DNA of 64,000 bases, from NCBI RefSeq assembly GCF_000317145.1, contig NC_020053.1:270519-334518 (forward strand), written 5' to 3'. The DNA comes from Chamaesiphon minutus PCC 6605. Lineage in GTDB: Bacteria; Cyanobacteriota; Cyanobacteriia; Cyanobacteriales; Chamaesiphonaceae. The stretch's first letter is position 1, and each line of letters begins with the position of its first letter. A program made the translations under genes and the position numbers. This document shows positions 8,404-17,145 of the stretch, one piece after another. The notes beneath the pieces were generated by a model. It made no database searches. It worked only from the letters and a program-made list of their open reading frames with translations, and was not told the origin of the DNA.

Positions 8404-8790
8404 CTAGTTTTGGGGCGTAGCTTGAAGTGCTGCATAGGCTCTAATTTTGAGGAAGCCGATTAGGGTGTCGAGTTGCTGATATAGTTCGATTTCGGCAGTT
8501 TCGGCGGCGGTGAGGGCGGTTTCTCGGTTCTGTTGGAGGAGGGTTTGCAATCGCGATTGGGACGCTGGGGATACTTTGAAGTTGACAATCTGCGCTGAGG
8601 TGGGTCGATCGCACAAAAAGTCTAGAATCTCTTGATAGGTACTAGATGTATTTGGATTGGCTGGATCTGTGGTAGGTGGTTCTAGTAATCTGGTGGCAAT
8701 GAGACGAGTAAAGAGGTCGGAGAATTGGTTTTGGAATGGGGCTAGGCGTTGGGCGAGGTCGTCAGGGATATCGATCGTGATTTGAGCCAT
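8404..8790 (-). CDS. Small partner protein of the HNH nuclease (antitoxin-like)
   Basis: 128 residues. The N-terminus MAQITIDIPDDLAQRLAPFQNQ reads like a short strand plus helix of an antitoxin-type dimerization domain, and the rest is helical with many Gln and Leu. It is translated just upstream of the HNH gene with a 5-bp gap. Pairs of this kind are common in cyanobacterial genomes. Function as an immunity or regulatory protein is inferred only from the pairing. Confidence 0.6.
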   Translation of the reverse strand: MAQITIDIPDDLAQRLAPFQNQFSDLFTRLIATRLLEPPTTDPANPNTSSTYQEILDFLCDRPTSAQIVNFKVSPASQSRLQTLLQQNRETALTAAETAEIELYQQLDTLIGFLKIRAYAALQATPQN

Positions 8791-8908
8791 AGTAGTATTT
8801 TTTTGATAATGTTGTTCGATCGAGGGTGTTGCCGTGGGTTAGCTTCGATCTCAGAACCTATTGTGAGGGCTGGAAAGATGGCTATGACTATATTTTAATC
8901 GAGACGAT

Positions 8909-9508
8909 CTAACGGGGGAGAATTTCATCGAGGCAAAGCTGGAGGTTTGGCAGGAGGCTGGAGGTAATAGGTTGCCCTAAGCGATATTGCTGTTGGCTGT
9001 ATTCTTCGCCATTGAGTTGGCAGACGGTGAAGGTGGGTTGTTTTGGTTTACCGATAAAAGCAACACCGCCTAATCCGCGATAATCGACGATCCAATATTC
9101 AGGAATTCCGAGCAGGGCGTATTCTTCAACTTTGCGGGCATAGTCTGTTTCCCAGTTGGTGCTAACAACTTCAACTACAAGTTTAATCGAGCGACCTAAT
9201 GTAATAACGGGTTCTTTTTCCCAGTATGGTTCGTTGACGATCTGTATTTCATCTAAAACGATAATATCGGGGCGACGGGCGGTAGCTGTGTCGATGAAGG
9301 GGCGAAGCAGACAGTTACGGGGAATGAACCAGGGATGTTGGGCGATTGCGATGCCGATTTTGATGGCGAGTTTACCGCTGACGGTTTCGTGGGGGCCAGT
9401 GGGTTCCATATCGATTAGTTCTCCGTCAGCCAGTTCGTAGCGGGGATTATTTTGGTATTGAGTGAGGAAGTCTGCAAAGGTCAGGGTTTTGGTTGGGGTG
9501 TAAGTCAT
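8909..9508 (-). CDS. Uma2 family (DUF820) PD-(D/E)XK protein
   Basis: 199 residues. The order of motifs matches Uma2/DUF820: YELADGELIDMEPTGPHE near the N-terminus, RRPDIIVLDEIQIV (active-site Asp), LVVEVVSTNWETDYARKVEEYALLGIPEYWIVDY (the ExK-type core and typical downstream helix) and a C-terminal strand. The family has a restriction-endonuclease fold, is greatly expanded in cyanobacteria and has no agreed function. It is a single gene with its own 5' gap and no obvious partner. Confidence 0.85.
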   Translation of the reverse strand: MTYTPTKTLTFADFLTQYQNNPRYELADGELIDMEPTGPHETVSGKLAIKIGIAIAQHPWFIPRNCLLRPFIDTATARRPDIIVLDEIQIVNEPYWEKEPVITLGRSIKLVVEVVSTNWETDYARKVEEYALLGIPEYWIVDYRGLGGVAFIGKPKQPTFTVCQLNGEEYSQQQYRLGQPITSSLLPNLQLCLDEILPR

Positions 9509-9552
9509 GGTGTTTTCTCTTTCGATTTATTCAAGATGCGATCGCCGTCAGT

Positions 9553-10023
9553 TTAACTTTTCCAAAGCCTGGGATCTAGCTCGAATGGTTGCGGAGATTC
9601 TATAGCTAGCCTTACAAAATCGGGATGTGACGGATTAATTAGATAGTTTAATTCCATTGGAATAACTACCGAAGGCACAGCTAAAATCGCTGTCGAACCC
9701 GAACGAAACCATCGATCGCCCATAGTTGCCAAAATAGCAGGTGCGGGAATATTCCGCCAATCTGGAGGCAACTGAGCCACTTCTAGATACTCGATCTCTA
9801 CTTCTGTCGGCACATCCACCCGAATGTAAGCCAACATCGTCGCCACATCTTCAACTTCCATGTGGACGAAGACTTCTAACGCTGCAAGTGAAAGCGTTCC
9901 CGAAGTGTAAACCATCCCCTGTCCGCGAGAATTCCAACGTCCGCCGACTCTTCTGGCACCTTCGCCGCTAAAAGCTGTATCTGCATACTTGCGCTTAGAA
10001 ATTCGCCACAGACTGAGACTCAA
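9553..10023 (-). CDS. RES-domain toxin (NAD+-degrading family)
   Basis: 156 residues. LWRISKRKYADTAFSGEGARRVGGRWNSRG near the N-terminus contains the Arg of the RES triad and the GGRWN signature. ALEVFVHME supplies the Glu, and a Ser-containing motif follows in the C-terminal half. RES toxins deplete NAD+ and are neutralised by a Xre/MbcA/ParS-type antitoxin, which is exactly the upstream gene, overlapping by 4 bp. The length and motif set look intact, so the module is probably functional as a plasmid-stabilising toxin-antitoxin system. Confidence 0.88.
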   Translation of the reverse strand: MSLSLWRISKRKYADTAFSGEGARRVGGRWNSRGQGMVYTSGTLSLAALEVFVHMEVEDVATMLAYIRVDVPTEVEIEYLEVAQLPPDWRNIPAPAILATMGDRWFRSGSTAILAVPSVVIPMELNYLINPSHPDFVRLAIESPQPFELDPRLWKS

Positions 10024-10451
10024 CTGTATACACCATACTCAATTCGATCGAGTAATTCCACTACCTGTTCTGTCCCTGCATCCGTATCGAGGAGATCGAC
10101 AGGTGCATGACCATTCAATCCGCGATTGGGTCGCTTCAGCCAGCTAGTGGCCGTGTCAGCACTCTCAAATACATCCTGCGCTTGAGCCGCAACTCTGGCC
10201 AGTCGGTACAATCGATCGGACCAGGTGGAGTTTAAAGGCTTATCTTCTTTCTGGAGTCTGACGATCGTGCGGATGGAAGTGCCAACCACCTTGGACATCT
10301 CAACGTCTGAGAGTTGATAGTAGTTCGCCACTCGCTTGAAAGACTCGATCGATAATCCGCGCCGGACTACTTCAGCCCGATCGATCGCTGAAGATAAACT
10401 TGTCGAACCTGGTATTCCTAAAATATCCAGTAATTGGGTTGATGGAGCCAT
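10020..10451 (-). CDS. Xre/MbcA/ParS-type antitoxin (DUF2384)
   Basis: 143 residues. The N-terminal half includes a helix-turn-helix-like stretch (YYQLSDVEMSKVVGTSIRTIVRLQKE) and the C-terminal half the toxin-binding domain (ATSWLKRPNRGLNGHAPVDLLDTDAGTEQVVELLDRIEYGVYS), where the last residues plug the RES active site in characterised family members. It overlaps the RES toxin by 4 bp with the antitoxin first, the standard order. It probably represses its own promoter, which would lie in 10452-10520. Confidence 0.88.
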   Translation of the reverse strand: MAPSTQLLDILGIPGSTSLSSAIDRAEVVRRGLSIESFKRVANYYQLSDVEMSKVVGTSIRTIVRLQKEDKPLNSTWSDRLYRLARVAAQAQDVFESADTATSWLKRPNRGLNGHAPVDLLDTDAGTEQVVELLDRIEYGVYS

Positions 10452-10542
10452 AACTTACCTCAATTTAGGCATCTGTCTTAATTATAACGCTAAATGCTCA
10501 AATTCCCAATCGACTCACTCAGCGGTATGTGACGATCGGGCA

Positions 10543-10782
10543 TCATTCTATCAACACAAAGTAATTTTGATGTTTATCGAAGGCAATGCCAAACTTACGA
10601 TCGATCCAGAACAGCACCCGCTTTCTTCCGTAGATATTTCTGAGGATAAATTGTTGGTAAATATCCGATTCAGACTTACAAAAAGTTCCAGATAACTTAA
10701 TCTCTCGATTCCTGGTATATGCTAGACAATCGATTCTGCAAGCTATACGGATTGTCATCAGATCTACTTGGTCTTTTTTCAT
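10543..10782 (-). CDS. Small hypothetical protein in a 400-bp gap (doubtful)
   Basis: A 79-residue open frame fills most of the gap 10452-10853. It has a mixed, plausible composition (YTRNREIKLSGTF, then RKRVLFWIDRKFGIAF) and a weak GGAAT element before the ATG, but no recognisable domain. An equally long frame exists on the other strand. Apart from this and the terminator at 10820-10845, I see nothing in the gap. Confidence 0.25.
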   Translation of the reverse strand: MKKDQVDLMTIRIACRIDCLAYTRNREIKLSGTFCKSESDIYQQFILRNIYGRKRVLFWIDRKFGIAFDKHQNYFVLIE

Positions 10783-10810
10783 ACAACCGGATTCCTAGCC
10801 TTACTACTCG

Positions 10811-10845
10811 ATCGATTAAAATCCCCCGATCGATATTGGGGGATT
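10811..10845 (-). terminator. Rho-independent terminator of the big helicase gene
   Basis: Arms AATCCCCC (10820-10827) and GGGGGATT (10838-10845) enclose a 10-nt loop. On the minus strand the stem is followed by TTTTAATCG. It lies 9 bp beyond the stop codon of the helicase gene that ends at 10854. Confidence 0.65.
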
Positions 10846-10853
10846 ATTTACAC

Positions 10854-13800
10854 TCAACCAGTTATCAGCTTATCGATAATCTCGATCGCAGTATCAACCG
10901 GAATAAACACCTTAGTTCGATAGTTGATAATCTCTGTAAAACAGCCCAAAGCCTTGAGCCAATCGATTTTATCGCTACCATAAACAGCCACTACTTCCAA
11001 CCGATCTTCCCCTTTATAATAGTTTCGCTGTAACTGCCACTGTCCAGCCGATGTAACCTCATTGCGTTCCCAAACTAATTGGAAGATTTCATCGCCAGTC
11101 AGTTTAGAATCGCCAGCAATGCCAAAATCCCGATATACCTTATCGATTTTCAGCTTGTCGATTTCTCGTCCCAGTAACAACCGACCATCGTTAGTTTGGA
11201 GTCGATAGACACGAGGACTTCCTGGCAATTGTCCCCAGATTGGCAGCAACAATCCACAGCACAGATAGATCCGTTCTCGATCGAACTCAGGTGCCAAATC
11301 GAGCAATTGCTGCCACTGTCGCCAATATTGACCGTTAGGAATTTCGGGCATCCAGACCTTATCGAAGTCGGGTTTATCTAACCGTTGATAGGTTTTGGGA
11401 TGGACGGGGTGATAGAGGGTGACTATATCGACAATATTGCCACGGTGGGTATGCTGGTCGGTGACGTGAGCGATCGCTAAATTACCATTTTTAATATGAC
11501 GGTAATAGCGGAAACCAGATTGGAGAGCGGCTTGTTGGGCGCGTTCGACCGAGATCTGCTTCGGTTTATTCAGTTTATCGATCGCATAACAGATCGTTTC
11601 ACCGCCAGAAGAATGGGTACTCAATAATTGGGTATCGACCACCTCAAATCCACCCTCCGCCCAAATTGTCTGTACCCCACGCTCGAAGGTGCCATTGGCT
11701 TTAGCTTGGGCGATCCGCTCTAGAATCCGCTGCTCGAAGTCGGCGAATAACCGATTTTGGAGGTCGATTTTGAGAGCTAAGAGCCGATTGAGAAAGGTGT
11801 TCATCTGGGGCAGATTGTCGGATAAATTCCCATCCTTATTCAGGAGTTTGAGTCCGGTATATTCGGCAAATTCTGTTGGTGAAATCCCATCGATTCCTTG
11901 CGCGTTCATGTCGGCAAAGAACTCTGCCAGGGCTGACTTAGCATAGGGGCTGGTGAAGTCGAGAATGCCGCGAAATAGCCCATTATTCCCCGTGTTGCGC
12001 TGCCCCTTAGTAATGGCACCCAGGGAACTGAGACGGCTGGCAATCGTCGCTGTAAACCGCAATTCTCCCTTGACATCGCTGGTGAGCAAGACGATTTCTG
12101 GCGGTTGGGCTTGATTGCTGCGGTGCGATCTGCCGACCCCCTGGCAAGCAACTATCGGCTCGAAGCCAGCCTCGACTAGATAGTGGCGGCGCAATTGTTG
12201 GTTGGCACAAGCGAGATCGGCGTGATAACTGCGTCCGGTACCCCCCGCAGCGGAGAAAATCAGCACTCGTTTCTCGCCAGATTGGAACGCAGCAGTTTCG
12301 GCAAGATTGCTCGCGCCAGGACGTTGAGCTAGTTGATACCGTCCGTCTTCCAGGATAATCCGCTGACTGCGCCCAGTAATTTCTGCAACCTGGTGATGAC
12401 CAAAATGCCAGTTGATCTGGTCTAACAGTCCGTTCACAGGGGGGAGTACCGACATCCGCTCGATCAGTCCATCTCGCAGTGCTAGTGCCTCTTGGGAGAC
12501 AATGGGATTACCTTCGGGGTCGGTCATCAATTCGCTTTTAGTCGCGCCGCTGTCGTCTACATAGGTTTGATAGAGGTTGATGGGGAAGGAGTTCATCAAA
12601 TAGTCGATGATATTTTCTCTGGGGGTGAAATCGACAGCCCGCATATCTCCCCACTGACTGGTGGGAATATCGGCTAACTTGCGATTCATTAGAGCCTCAT
12701 TCGTCGAGACAATTTGAATCACACAAGAGCGACCTTCAGCCAAGTCCCGTTCGATCCATTCGATTAAAGTGTCAGTTTTAGCAGCGCATAATAGGGCATT
12801 AAAAAAGCGTTGTTTGGCAGACTCGAATTGACTGCTAACCGCTGCTTTAGCTCTGCCGTTGGTACATTTACCGCTCTCATTTTCCAACCCGATCGATCGC
12901 AGAACTTCATCGATTTGGTGGTGGATATAGACAAAGGCGTGGGCATAGGTATCCCAAATTTCTCGCTGTGCTGGCGTTAGTTTATGAACGACAGTTTCAA
13001 ACTTCACCCCCTCAAAACTCAGCGTCCTGGCGACGTAGATCCCCAATCGCTTGAGATCTTGAGCGACTAACTCCAGAGCAGATGTACCGGATGCTTCCAT
13101 CTCGCTGATAAACGCCGCTCTGGATGTAAACGGGAAAGCTTTAGTCTGCCACAATCCCATCCGTTGGTAATAGCTGAGACTCGAAACCTTAGCCGCACCT
13201 GTCGCACTCAGATATGTGACTCTAGCATTGGCTAAATGGTTAATTAACTGAGTACCAGCCAACGCTTGAGCGGAAGCTTTGGTTTGTCCCCGCTCTCCAT
13301 CGTCACCAGCCGCATTGCCCAGCATGTGCGCCTCATCGAAACAGATCGCCCCATCCCAATCCGCGCCCACCCAGTCGATAATCTGGTCTACCCTAGATTT
13401 CTTGCTGCCCTTAGCTGGACTCCGCAACCCGCCATAGGTAACGAATAAGATACCTTCAGCTAGACAGATAGATTCGCCCTGCTTGAATTTCGATAAGGGG
13501 ACGACTTGATGGGAACTGCCACCCAACCGTTGCCAATCGCGTCTGGCATCTTCGAGGAGAGCTTCATTTTTACTCACCCAAATCGCTTTTCTGCGTCCCT
13601 CACACCAGTTGGCAAGGATAATTAAAGCCGCCTCCACGCCCTTACCTACGCCTGTAGAATCGCCGATACTAGCTGCTTGACGGTGATATTTGCCGTCGGG
13701 ATTGTCGGGATTGGCGACAGCGATCTGTTTATTCTCGGCAATGTACCAACGGGTATCCAGAAATTTACTATGCGCCTCACACACATAGATCAGCGCTTCC

Positions 13801-15203
13801 AATTGCGGGTGTGAGGCTAATCCTTTCGTTAGAATCCGCTGGGGCAGTAGTGGTTGGACGGTAGGATAGGGAGCCTTAATTGCCGCCATTGCGATCGATT
13901 CTGCTAATGGGGTAGGATGTGGTGCCGCGCCAGGGATCTGAATCGCACTGGCTTGGTACGGTGTGTATACGGCATCGATTGTCTTGACTTCTTGTTTGAC
14001 GGCGGGTTGATAAGTCAATCGCACCAATTCGCCAAATCGATCTAACGTCTCGACCACAGGTTCGGGTTTCTCGATTCGCACGATCTTTTCTGGGCGCGGA
14101 TCTGCGGGAGAATCGATAACGGGGATGATGGTTAACTGTGGTTGCAAGCCCAGTTGGAATAAGGGCAGTTCCACAAAGGGGTTGGGGACAGTAGCGGCAG
14201 CAGCTATTAATAATTCCTCCCGCTCCCAATATTTGACAATCTGACGGTTAGGCGTGGCTTCCATTGTTAAGCTTGCCAGTTCTTTGGCAGTGACGGAGAA
14301 CTTAAGATCGATACTCCGGAGGAGAGGCTGCGCCAACGATCTCATCGGTTCTACGTTGGTAATCTTATCGAACACCAAAATGCGGACATCCATCGATGTG
14401 CCGTGATAGCGATAGTGACTGCCATCGACGAATAGACTCAGTTGTAATCGAGCGGGGAGGCTGGCAAAGTATTCGGGGTACTTTTCAGGAGAGAGCCAAT
14501 GAGCGACAATTGCTACCAGTCTGCCATTGGGTTGCAGCCTCAATAGAGCCGATCTTAGATGTTTGAGGCAAGCATCGGGATTGCGTTTGCTTCTACCGAC
14601 TGAGGCACTAAAGGGCGGATTCATCACAATCAGAGTTGGCTGTTCGCCTTGGGGCAGTACATCGTTGAGATGCTCTGCATCCACAGTGTAAATCGAGCCA
14701 CAGGTAGGGAATAGCTCGTGAAGTAAGGCATTCCGCGACTTGGAAATCTCATTGAGGATAATTTTGTGTGGGAATGCGCCATTAAGTTGGCTAATCGTAG
14801 CAGCCACCAAAATCCCCGTCCCCGCGCTCGGTTCGTGCAGGGTGTCGCTTTCCTTGATTTGAGCCAGTCGCGCGACAATCCAGGCGAGTGAGAGGGGAGT
14901 CGAGAACTGTTGCAACTGGATCTGTTCCTCCGAGCGGATTTGGTGGTGCGGAACTAGAGCCTGAAGATCCATGAAATCCTCGATCGTAGTAAAACTGCCA
15001 GTGAGGATCGAACTTACCATTGCTGCTTCAATCAGATCGGTAGCTTGTTTCCAATTCCAGCGTCCCATTGCTGCGCCACCACCACAGATATCGCTCATCA
15101 ATTCGATGACAACATCTTGAGTCAATCTGTCGCCAGCGGTTAATTTAGCAGCTAATTCGGTCACAGCTACTTGAGTCTGAGTCTGAGCTTGAGTAATCAT
15201 CAT
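10854..15203 (-). CDS. N6-adenine methylase plus Strawberry-notch-type helicase, 1449 residues
   Basis: The N-terminal domain is a class I methyltransferase: EPSAGTG (124-130) is the SAM-binding motif and NPPF (195-198) the adenine N6-methylase catalytic motif. The middle and C-terminal parts follow the bacterial Strawberry-notch helicase pattern: DSTGVGKG (Walker A, about 520), ATP-site CFDEAHML (about 620), then GTGRSYHADLACANQQLRRH and VGRSHRSNQAQPPE with the downstream GELRFTATIASRLSSLGA block. The start is placed at the MMITQAQ methionine because the upstream 18 codons run through the terminator hairpin at 15230-15255. Such giant proteins are typical of plasmids and large phages; a role in anti-restriction, DNA modification or replication is possible. 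Confidence 0.85.
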   Translation of the reverse strand: MMITQAQTQTQVAVTELAAKLTAGDRLTQDVVIELMSDICGGGAAMGRWNWKQATDLIEAAMVSSILTGSFTTIEDFMDLQALVPHHQIRSEEQIQLQQFSTPLSLAWIVARLAQIKESDTLHEPSAGTGILVAATISQLNGAFPHKIILNEISKSRNALLHELFPTCGSIYTVDAEHLNDVLPQGEQPTLIVMNPPFSASVGRSKRNPDACLKHLRSALLRLQPNGRLVAIVAHWLSPEKYPEYFASLPARLQLSLFVDGSHYRYHGTSMDVRILVFDKITNVEPMRSLAQPLLRSIDLKFSVTAKELASLTMEATPNRQIVKYWEREELLIAAAATVPNPFVELPLFQLGLQPQLTIIPVIDSPADPRPEKIVRIEKPEPVVETLDRFGELVRLTYQPAVKQEVKTIDAVYTPYQASAIQIPGAAPHPTPLAESIAMAAIKAPYPTVQPLLPQRILTKGLASHPQLEALIYVCEAHSKFLDTRWYIAENKQIAVANPDNPDGKYHRQAASIGDSTGVGKGVEAALIILANWCEGRRKAIWVSKNEALLEDARRDWQRLGGSSHQVVPLSKFKQGESICLAEGILFVTYGGLRSPAKGSKKSRVDQIIDWVGADWDGAICFDEAHMLGNAAGDDGERGQTKASAQALAGTQLINHLANARVTYLSATGAAKVSSLSYYQRMGLWQTKAFPFTSRAAFISEMEASGTSALELVAQDLKRLGIYVARTLSFEGVKFETVVHKLTPAQREIWDTYAHAFVYIHHQIDEVLRSIGLENESGKCTNGRAKAAVSSQFESAKQRFFNALLCAAKTDTLIEWIERDLAEGRSCVIQIVSTNEALMNRKLADIPTSQWGDMRAVDFTPRENIIDYLMNSFPINLYQTYVDDSGATKSELMTDPEGNPIVSQEALALRDGLIERMSVLPPVNGLLDQINWHFGHHQVAEITGRSQRIILEDGRYQLAQRPGASNLAETAAFQSGEKRVLIFSAAGGTGRSYHADLACANQQLRRHYLVEAGFEPIVACQGVGRSHRSNQAQPPEIVLLTSDVKGELRFTATIASRLSSLGAITKGQRNTGNNGLFRGILDFTSPYAKSALAEFFADMNAQGIDGISPTEFAEYTGLKLLNKDGNLSDNLPQMNTFLNRLLALKIDLQNRLFADFEQRILERIAQAKANGTFERGVQTIWAEGGFEVVDTQLLSTHSSGGETICYAIDKLNKPKQISVERAQQAALQSGFRYYRHIKNGNLAIAHVTDQHTHRGNIVDIVTLYHPVHPKTYQRLDKPDFDKVWMPEIPNGQYWRQWQQLLDLAPEFDRERIYLCCGLLLPIWGQLPGSPRVYRLQTNDGRLLLGREIDKLKIDKVYRDFGIAGDSKLTGDEIFQLVWERNEVTSAGQWQLQRNYYKGEDRLEVVAVYGSDKIDWLKALGCFTEIINYRTKVFIPVDTAIEIIDKLITG

Positions 15204-15223
15204 ATTTGGTAATAAATGGGCAC

Positions 15224-15255
15224 AAAAAAGCCAGCAACTATTACTAATTGCTGGC
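15224..15255 (-). terminator. Rho-independent terminator after the 15278-15712 gene
   Basis: Inverted repeat GCCAGCAA (15230-15237) / TTGCTGGC (15248-15255), followed on the minus strand by six Ts. It lies 22 bp after the stop of the 144-residue gene and just ahead of the methylase-helicase start, which argues that the helicase has its own promoter or relies on read-through. Confidence 0.7.
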
Positions 15256-15277
15256 AAAATCCGATACGATTTTAGGT

Positions 15278-15712
15278 TTAGATAATCCCGGCGGCTTCCA
15301 TTTCTAGAACTTGACTTATATATTCTCTGAGAACTTCCCAGTTAATCCCGATGTTAGCATCGTGGTTATCCATTGCCATTGTTAAGACTAATCGTGCCCG
15401 ATCTCGACTCAGATCTGAGTTAATCGAAAGCACATCATCAACGTGCCAGATCTTGGCAAACGTATCATTGCCACCTTCTAACATTTGAATGTGTTCGATT
15501 ACTATTTCGATGCTAATATCTTCCCAGCGTTCTCCGGCTTTGCCTTGAGTCACTTCTTGAATGGTATAACTATCATCTTCGATCGATTCAATTTGGACTA
15601 GTTTGAGATTTTTCAACTGAAACAATTTATTTTCCCCCTCATCTCGGATGACAGCATAGCCATAATGATTAAGATAAGCATCGATGGTTAAGGGATTAGA
15701 GTTGAGTTGCAT
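15278..15712 (-). CDS. Hypothetical protein, 144 residues
   Basis: I do not recognise a family. The protein opens with LTIDAYLNHYGYAVIRDEGENKLFQLKNLKLVQIE, a strand-rich segment, and ends with a helical acidic region (LREYISQVLEMEAAGII). There are no cysteine clusters, signal peptide or membrane segments. It is one of a run of small leftward genes (15278-18003) between the VWA protein and the methylase-helicase. A clear terminator follows its stop codon, so it closes a transcription unit. Confidence 0.65.
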   Translation of the reverse strand: MQLNSNPLTIDAYLNHYGYAVIRDEGENKLFQLKNLKLVQIESIEDDSYTIQEVTQGKAGERWEDISIEIVIEHIQMLEGGNDTFAKIWHVDDVLSINSDLSRDRARLVLTMAMDNHDANIGINWEVLREYISQVLEMEAAGII

Positions 15713-15747
15713 ATTTTTAGATTAATGAGTGGGTAATAAAATTATCT

Positions 15748-16026
15748 TCAATCTAATTTGAGATTGATTATTTGTGCTAATTTCTCTTTAGCAGCCTCCA
15801 AAGGCTTAATACTGTCATTTAAGTATTGTCGTTCGCTATATAGATGTTCTAGTTCGCCCATAATACTCCCCACTAAATCTGCAATTTCTGCTTTATCCGA
15901 TCGATTGAGATCTTGGCAAAGGCGATCTAAGTCATTTAGATTAATTTTCTTGCCCTCGATCGTACAACCTTGTATTTGGACGATCCGAACGATTTCTTGT
16001 ACTTTCTTATTTTCTGATTCGTACAT
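15748..16026 (-). CDS. Hypothetical protein, 92 residues, coiled-coil-like
   Basis: A short, charged protein of unknown family. The C-terminal half (IMGELEHLYSERQYLNDSIKPLEAAKEKLAQIINLKLD) is predicted helical with heptad-like hydrophobic spacing, suggesting oligomerization. It is in line with its leftward neighbours, 35 bp upstream of the 144-residue gene. The opposite strand is also open here but has unlikely composition. Confidence 0.55.
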   Translation of the reverse strand: MYESENKKVQEIVRIVQIQGCTIEGKKINLNDLDRLCQDLNRSDKAEIADLVGSIMGELEHLYSERQYLNDSIKPLEAAKEKLAQIINLKLD

Positions 16027-16097
16027 ATTTAATTTCTACTTTTAGTTTCGGAAAAAGTTCTAATTGCATGACTGGGTAATTAAGATATTTTTGTTTC

Positions 16098-16445
16098 TCA
16101 TAAATCCAGGATTTCTCTAACTAAATCGATAAGTGCTTGCCCCGTTAAAGTCGGTGGATTGTATAGATTTACATCGTCCATCCAAAATTTTGGATTCGCC
16201 CCACCTGCATGAGCGTGCGTTTGGGGAGAAGTACTGCCGCCATAGATGCCAAATTCGTAGGCAATTGCACGTTTTACTTGAGCATCGGTGGGTTGCAATG
16301 CTCTGATTTTCTCCCACCGCTCTTTGGCTCCTGCCGTGCTATGTAAGGACTGATACAGGCATTGTTCTAGAATGCTCCGTTCGGGCAAGGATGGAGTTGG
16401 AAACAGGCTAATTTGTCCCTGACAACGATGTTTTTTTCGACTCAT
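16098..16445 (-). CDS. Hypothetical protein, 115 residues
   Basis: Unknown family. The N-terminus is basic with a CQGQISLFP motif; the middle is helical (AKERWEKIRALQPTDAQVKRAIAYEFG). A glycine/histidine-rich stretch (GGSTSPQTHAHAGG) is followed by an FWMDD motif and a helical tail. The stretch from WEKI to FGIYGG may be a compact DNA- or protein-binding domain, but I cannot match it. It is preceded by the VWA gene and separated from it by a strong terminator (16470-16496). Confidence 0.6.
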   Translation of the reverse strand: MSRKKHRCQGQISLFPTPSLPERSILEQCLYQSLHSTAGAKERWEKIRALQPTDAQVKRAIAYEFGIYGGSTSPQTHAHAGGANPKFWMDDVNLYNPPTLTGQALIDLVREILDL

Positions 16446-16469
16446 AGATATGAATAGATGAATAGGTAC

Positions 16470-16496
16470 AAAAAAGCCAGCAATCGATCGCTGGCT
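16470..16496 (-). terminator. Rho-independent terminator after the VWA gene
   Basis: AGCCAGC (16475-16481) and GCTGGCT (16490-16496) form a stem, and the whole 22 bp is palindromic. On the minus strand it is followed by a run of Ts. It lies 38 bp past the stop of the VWA gene. Confidence 0.7.
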
Positions 16497-16533
16497 GGGT
16501 ATTAAGTTTTACTGTGCTCATCAATCTGGGATC

Positions 16534-17145
16534 TCAAGATCTTGAAGGTGGTAGCATCAATCGATTACCTCCGGTAGCCAAGGCAACGATAGTGGCACTT
16601 AGTTCCACATGACCTCGACCGAGATCTTGGATGTAGGTACTGCCACAACCTAGCTCCGCCAGTTTTCGCATAAACGCGATCGCATCCCGATCTCGATCGT
16701 CACCAATGTGGATCGTAGAAATGGTGCCAGTTAATCGCTTTGCAGCAGCAATCGCATCTAGTTCGCTATTCGGCTCACCATCAGAAATCACGACGGTACG
16801 AGCTGGTTGGAGGGCAACAATTCGATCGAGTGCTAGATCCAAAGCAGTACTGCCACCACATCGCCATAAACCGTCAGGACTAGTAATTTCAGCAACTACA
16901 GAGTCAAAGGTAAATAGCTTGTAGTTACGCCAATCTAGACCTTCCACAGCTTTTCGTAGCACATCAATCCGACGTTCTTTGCCTTTGCACTCAGCATCCA
17001 TCGATCCTGAAGTATCTAGTAGCAAGCACCAAATATCGGGATTTCCAGTTCCAATCCGCTGATGATAATTAGCAGCAACGCCTGTATCCGGCAATTGGGA
17101 TGCTTGTTGAATAATTGCTGCTAATGGGTTAATTAAACCACTCAT
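16534..17145 (-). CDS. von Willebrand factor A (VWA) domain protein
   Basis: 203 residues. The MIDAS metal site is complete in outline: DTSGSMD at 44-50, a GGSTALD threonine loop near 117 and ISDGEPN near 140. The domain fills most of the protein; no membrane anchor or signal peptide is present, so it is cytoplasmic. Phage and plasmid VWA proteins of this kind often accompany AAA+ ATPases, but no MoxR/CoxD partner is visible nearby. The start overlaps the stop of the upstream 17142 gene by 4 bp, so the two are translationally coupled. Confidence 0.8.
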   Translation of the reverse strand: MSGLINPLAAIIQQASQLPDTGVAANYHQRIGTGNPDIWCLLLDTSGSMDAECKGKERRIDVLRKAVEGLDWRNYKLFTFDSVVAEITSPDGLWRCGGSTALDLALDRIVALQPARTVVISDGEPNSELDAIAAAKRLTGTISTIHIGDDRDRDAIAFMRKLAELGCGSTYIQDLGRGHVELSATIVALATGGNRLMLPPSRS

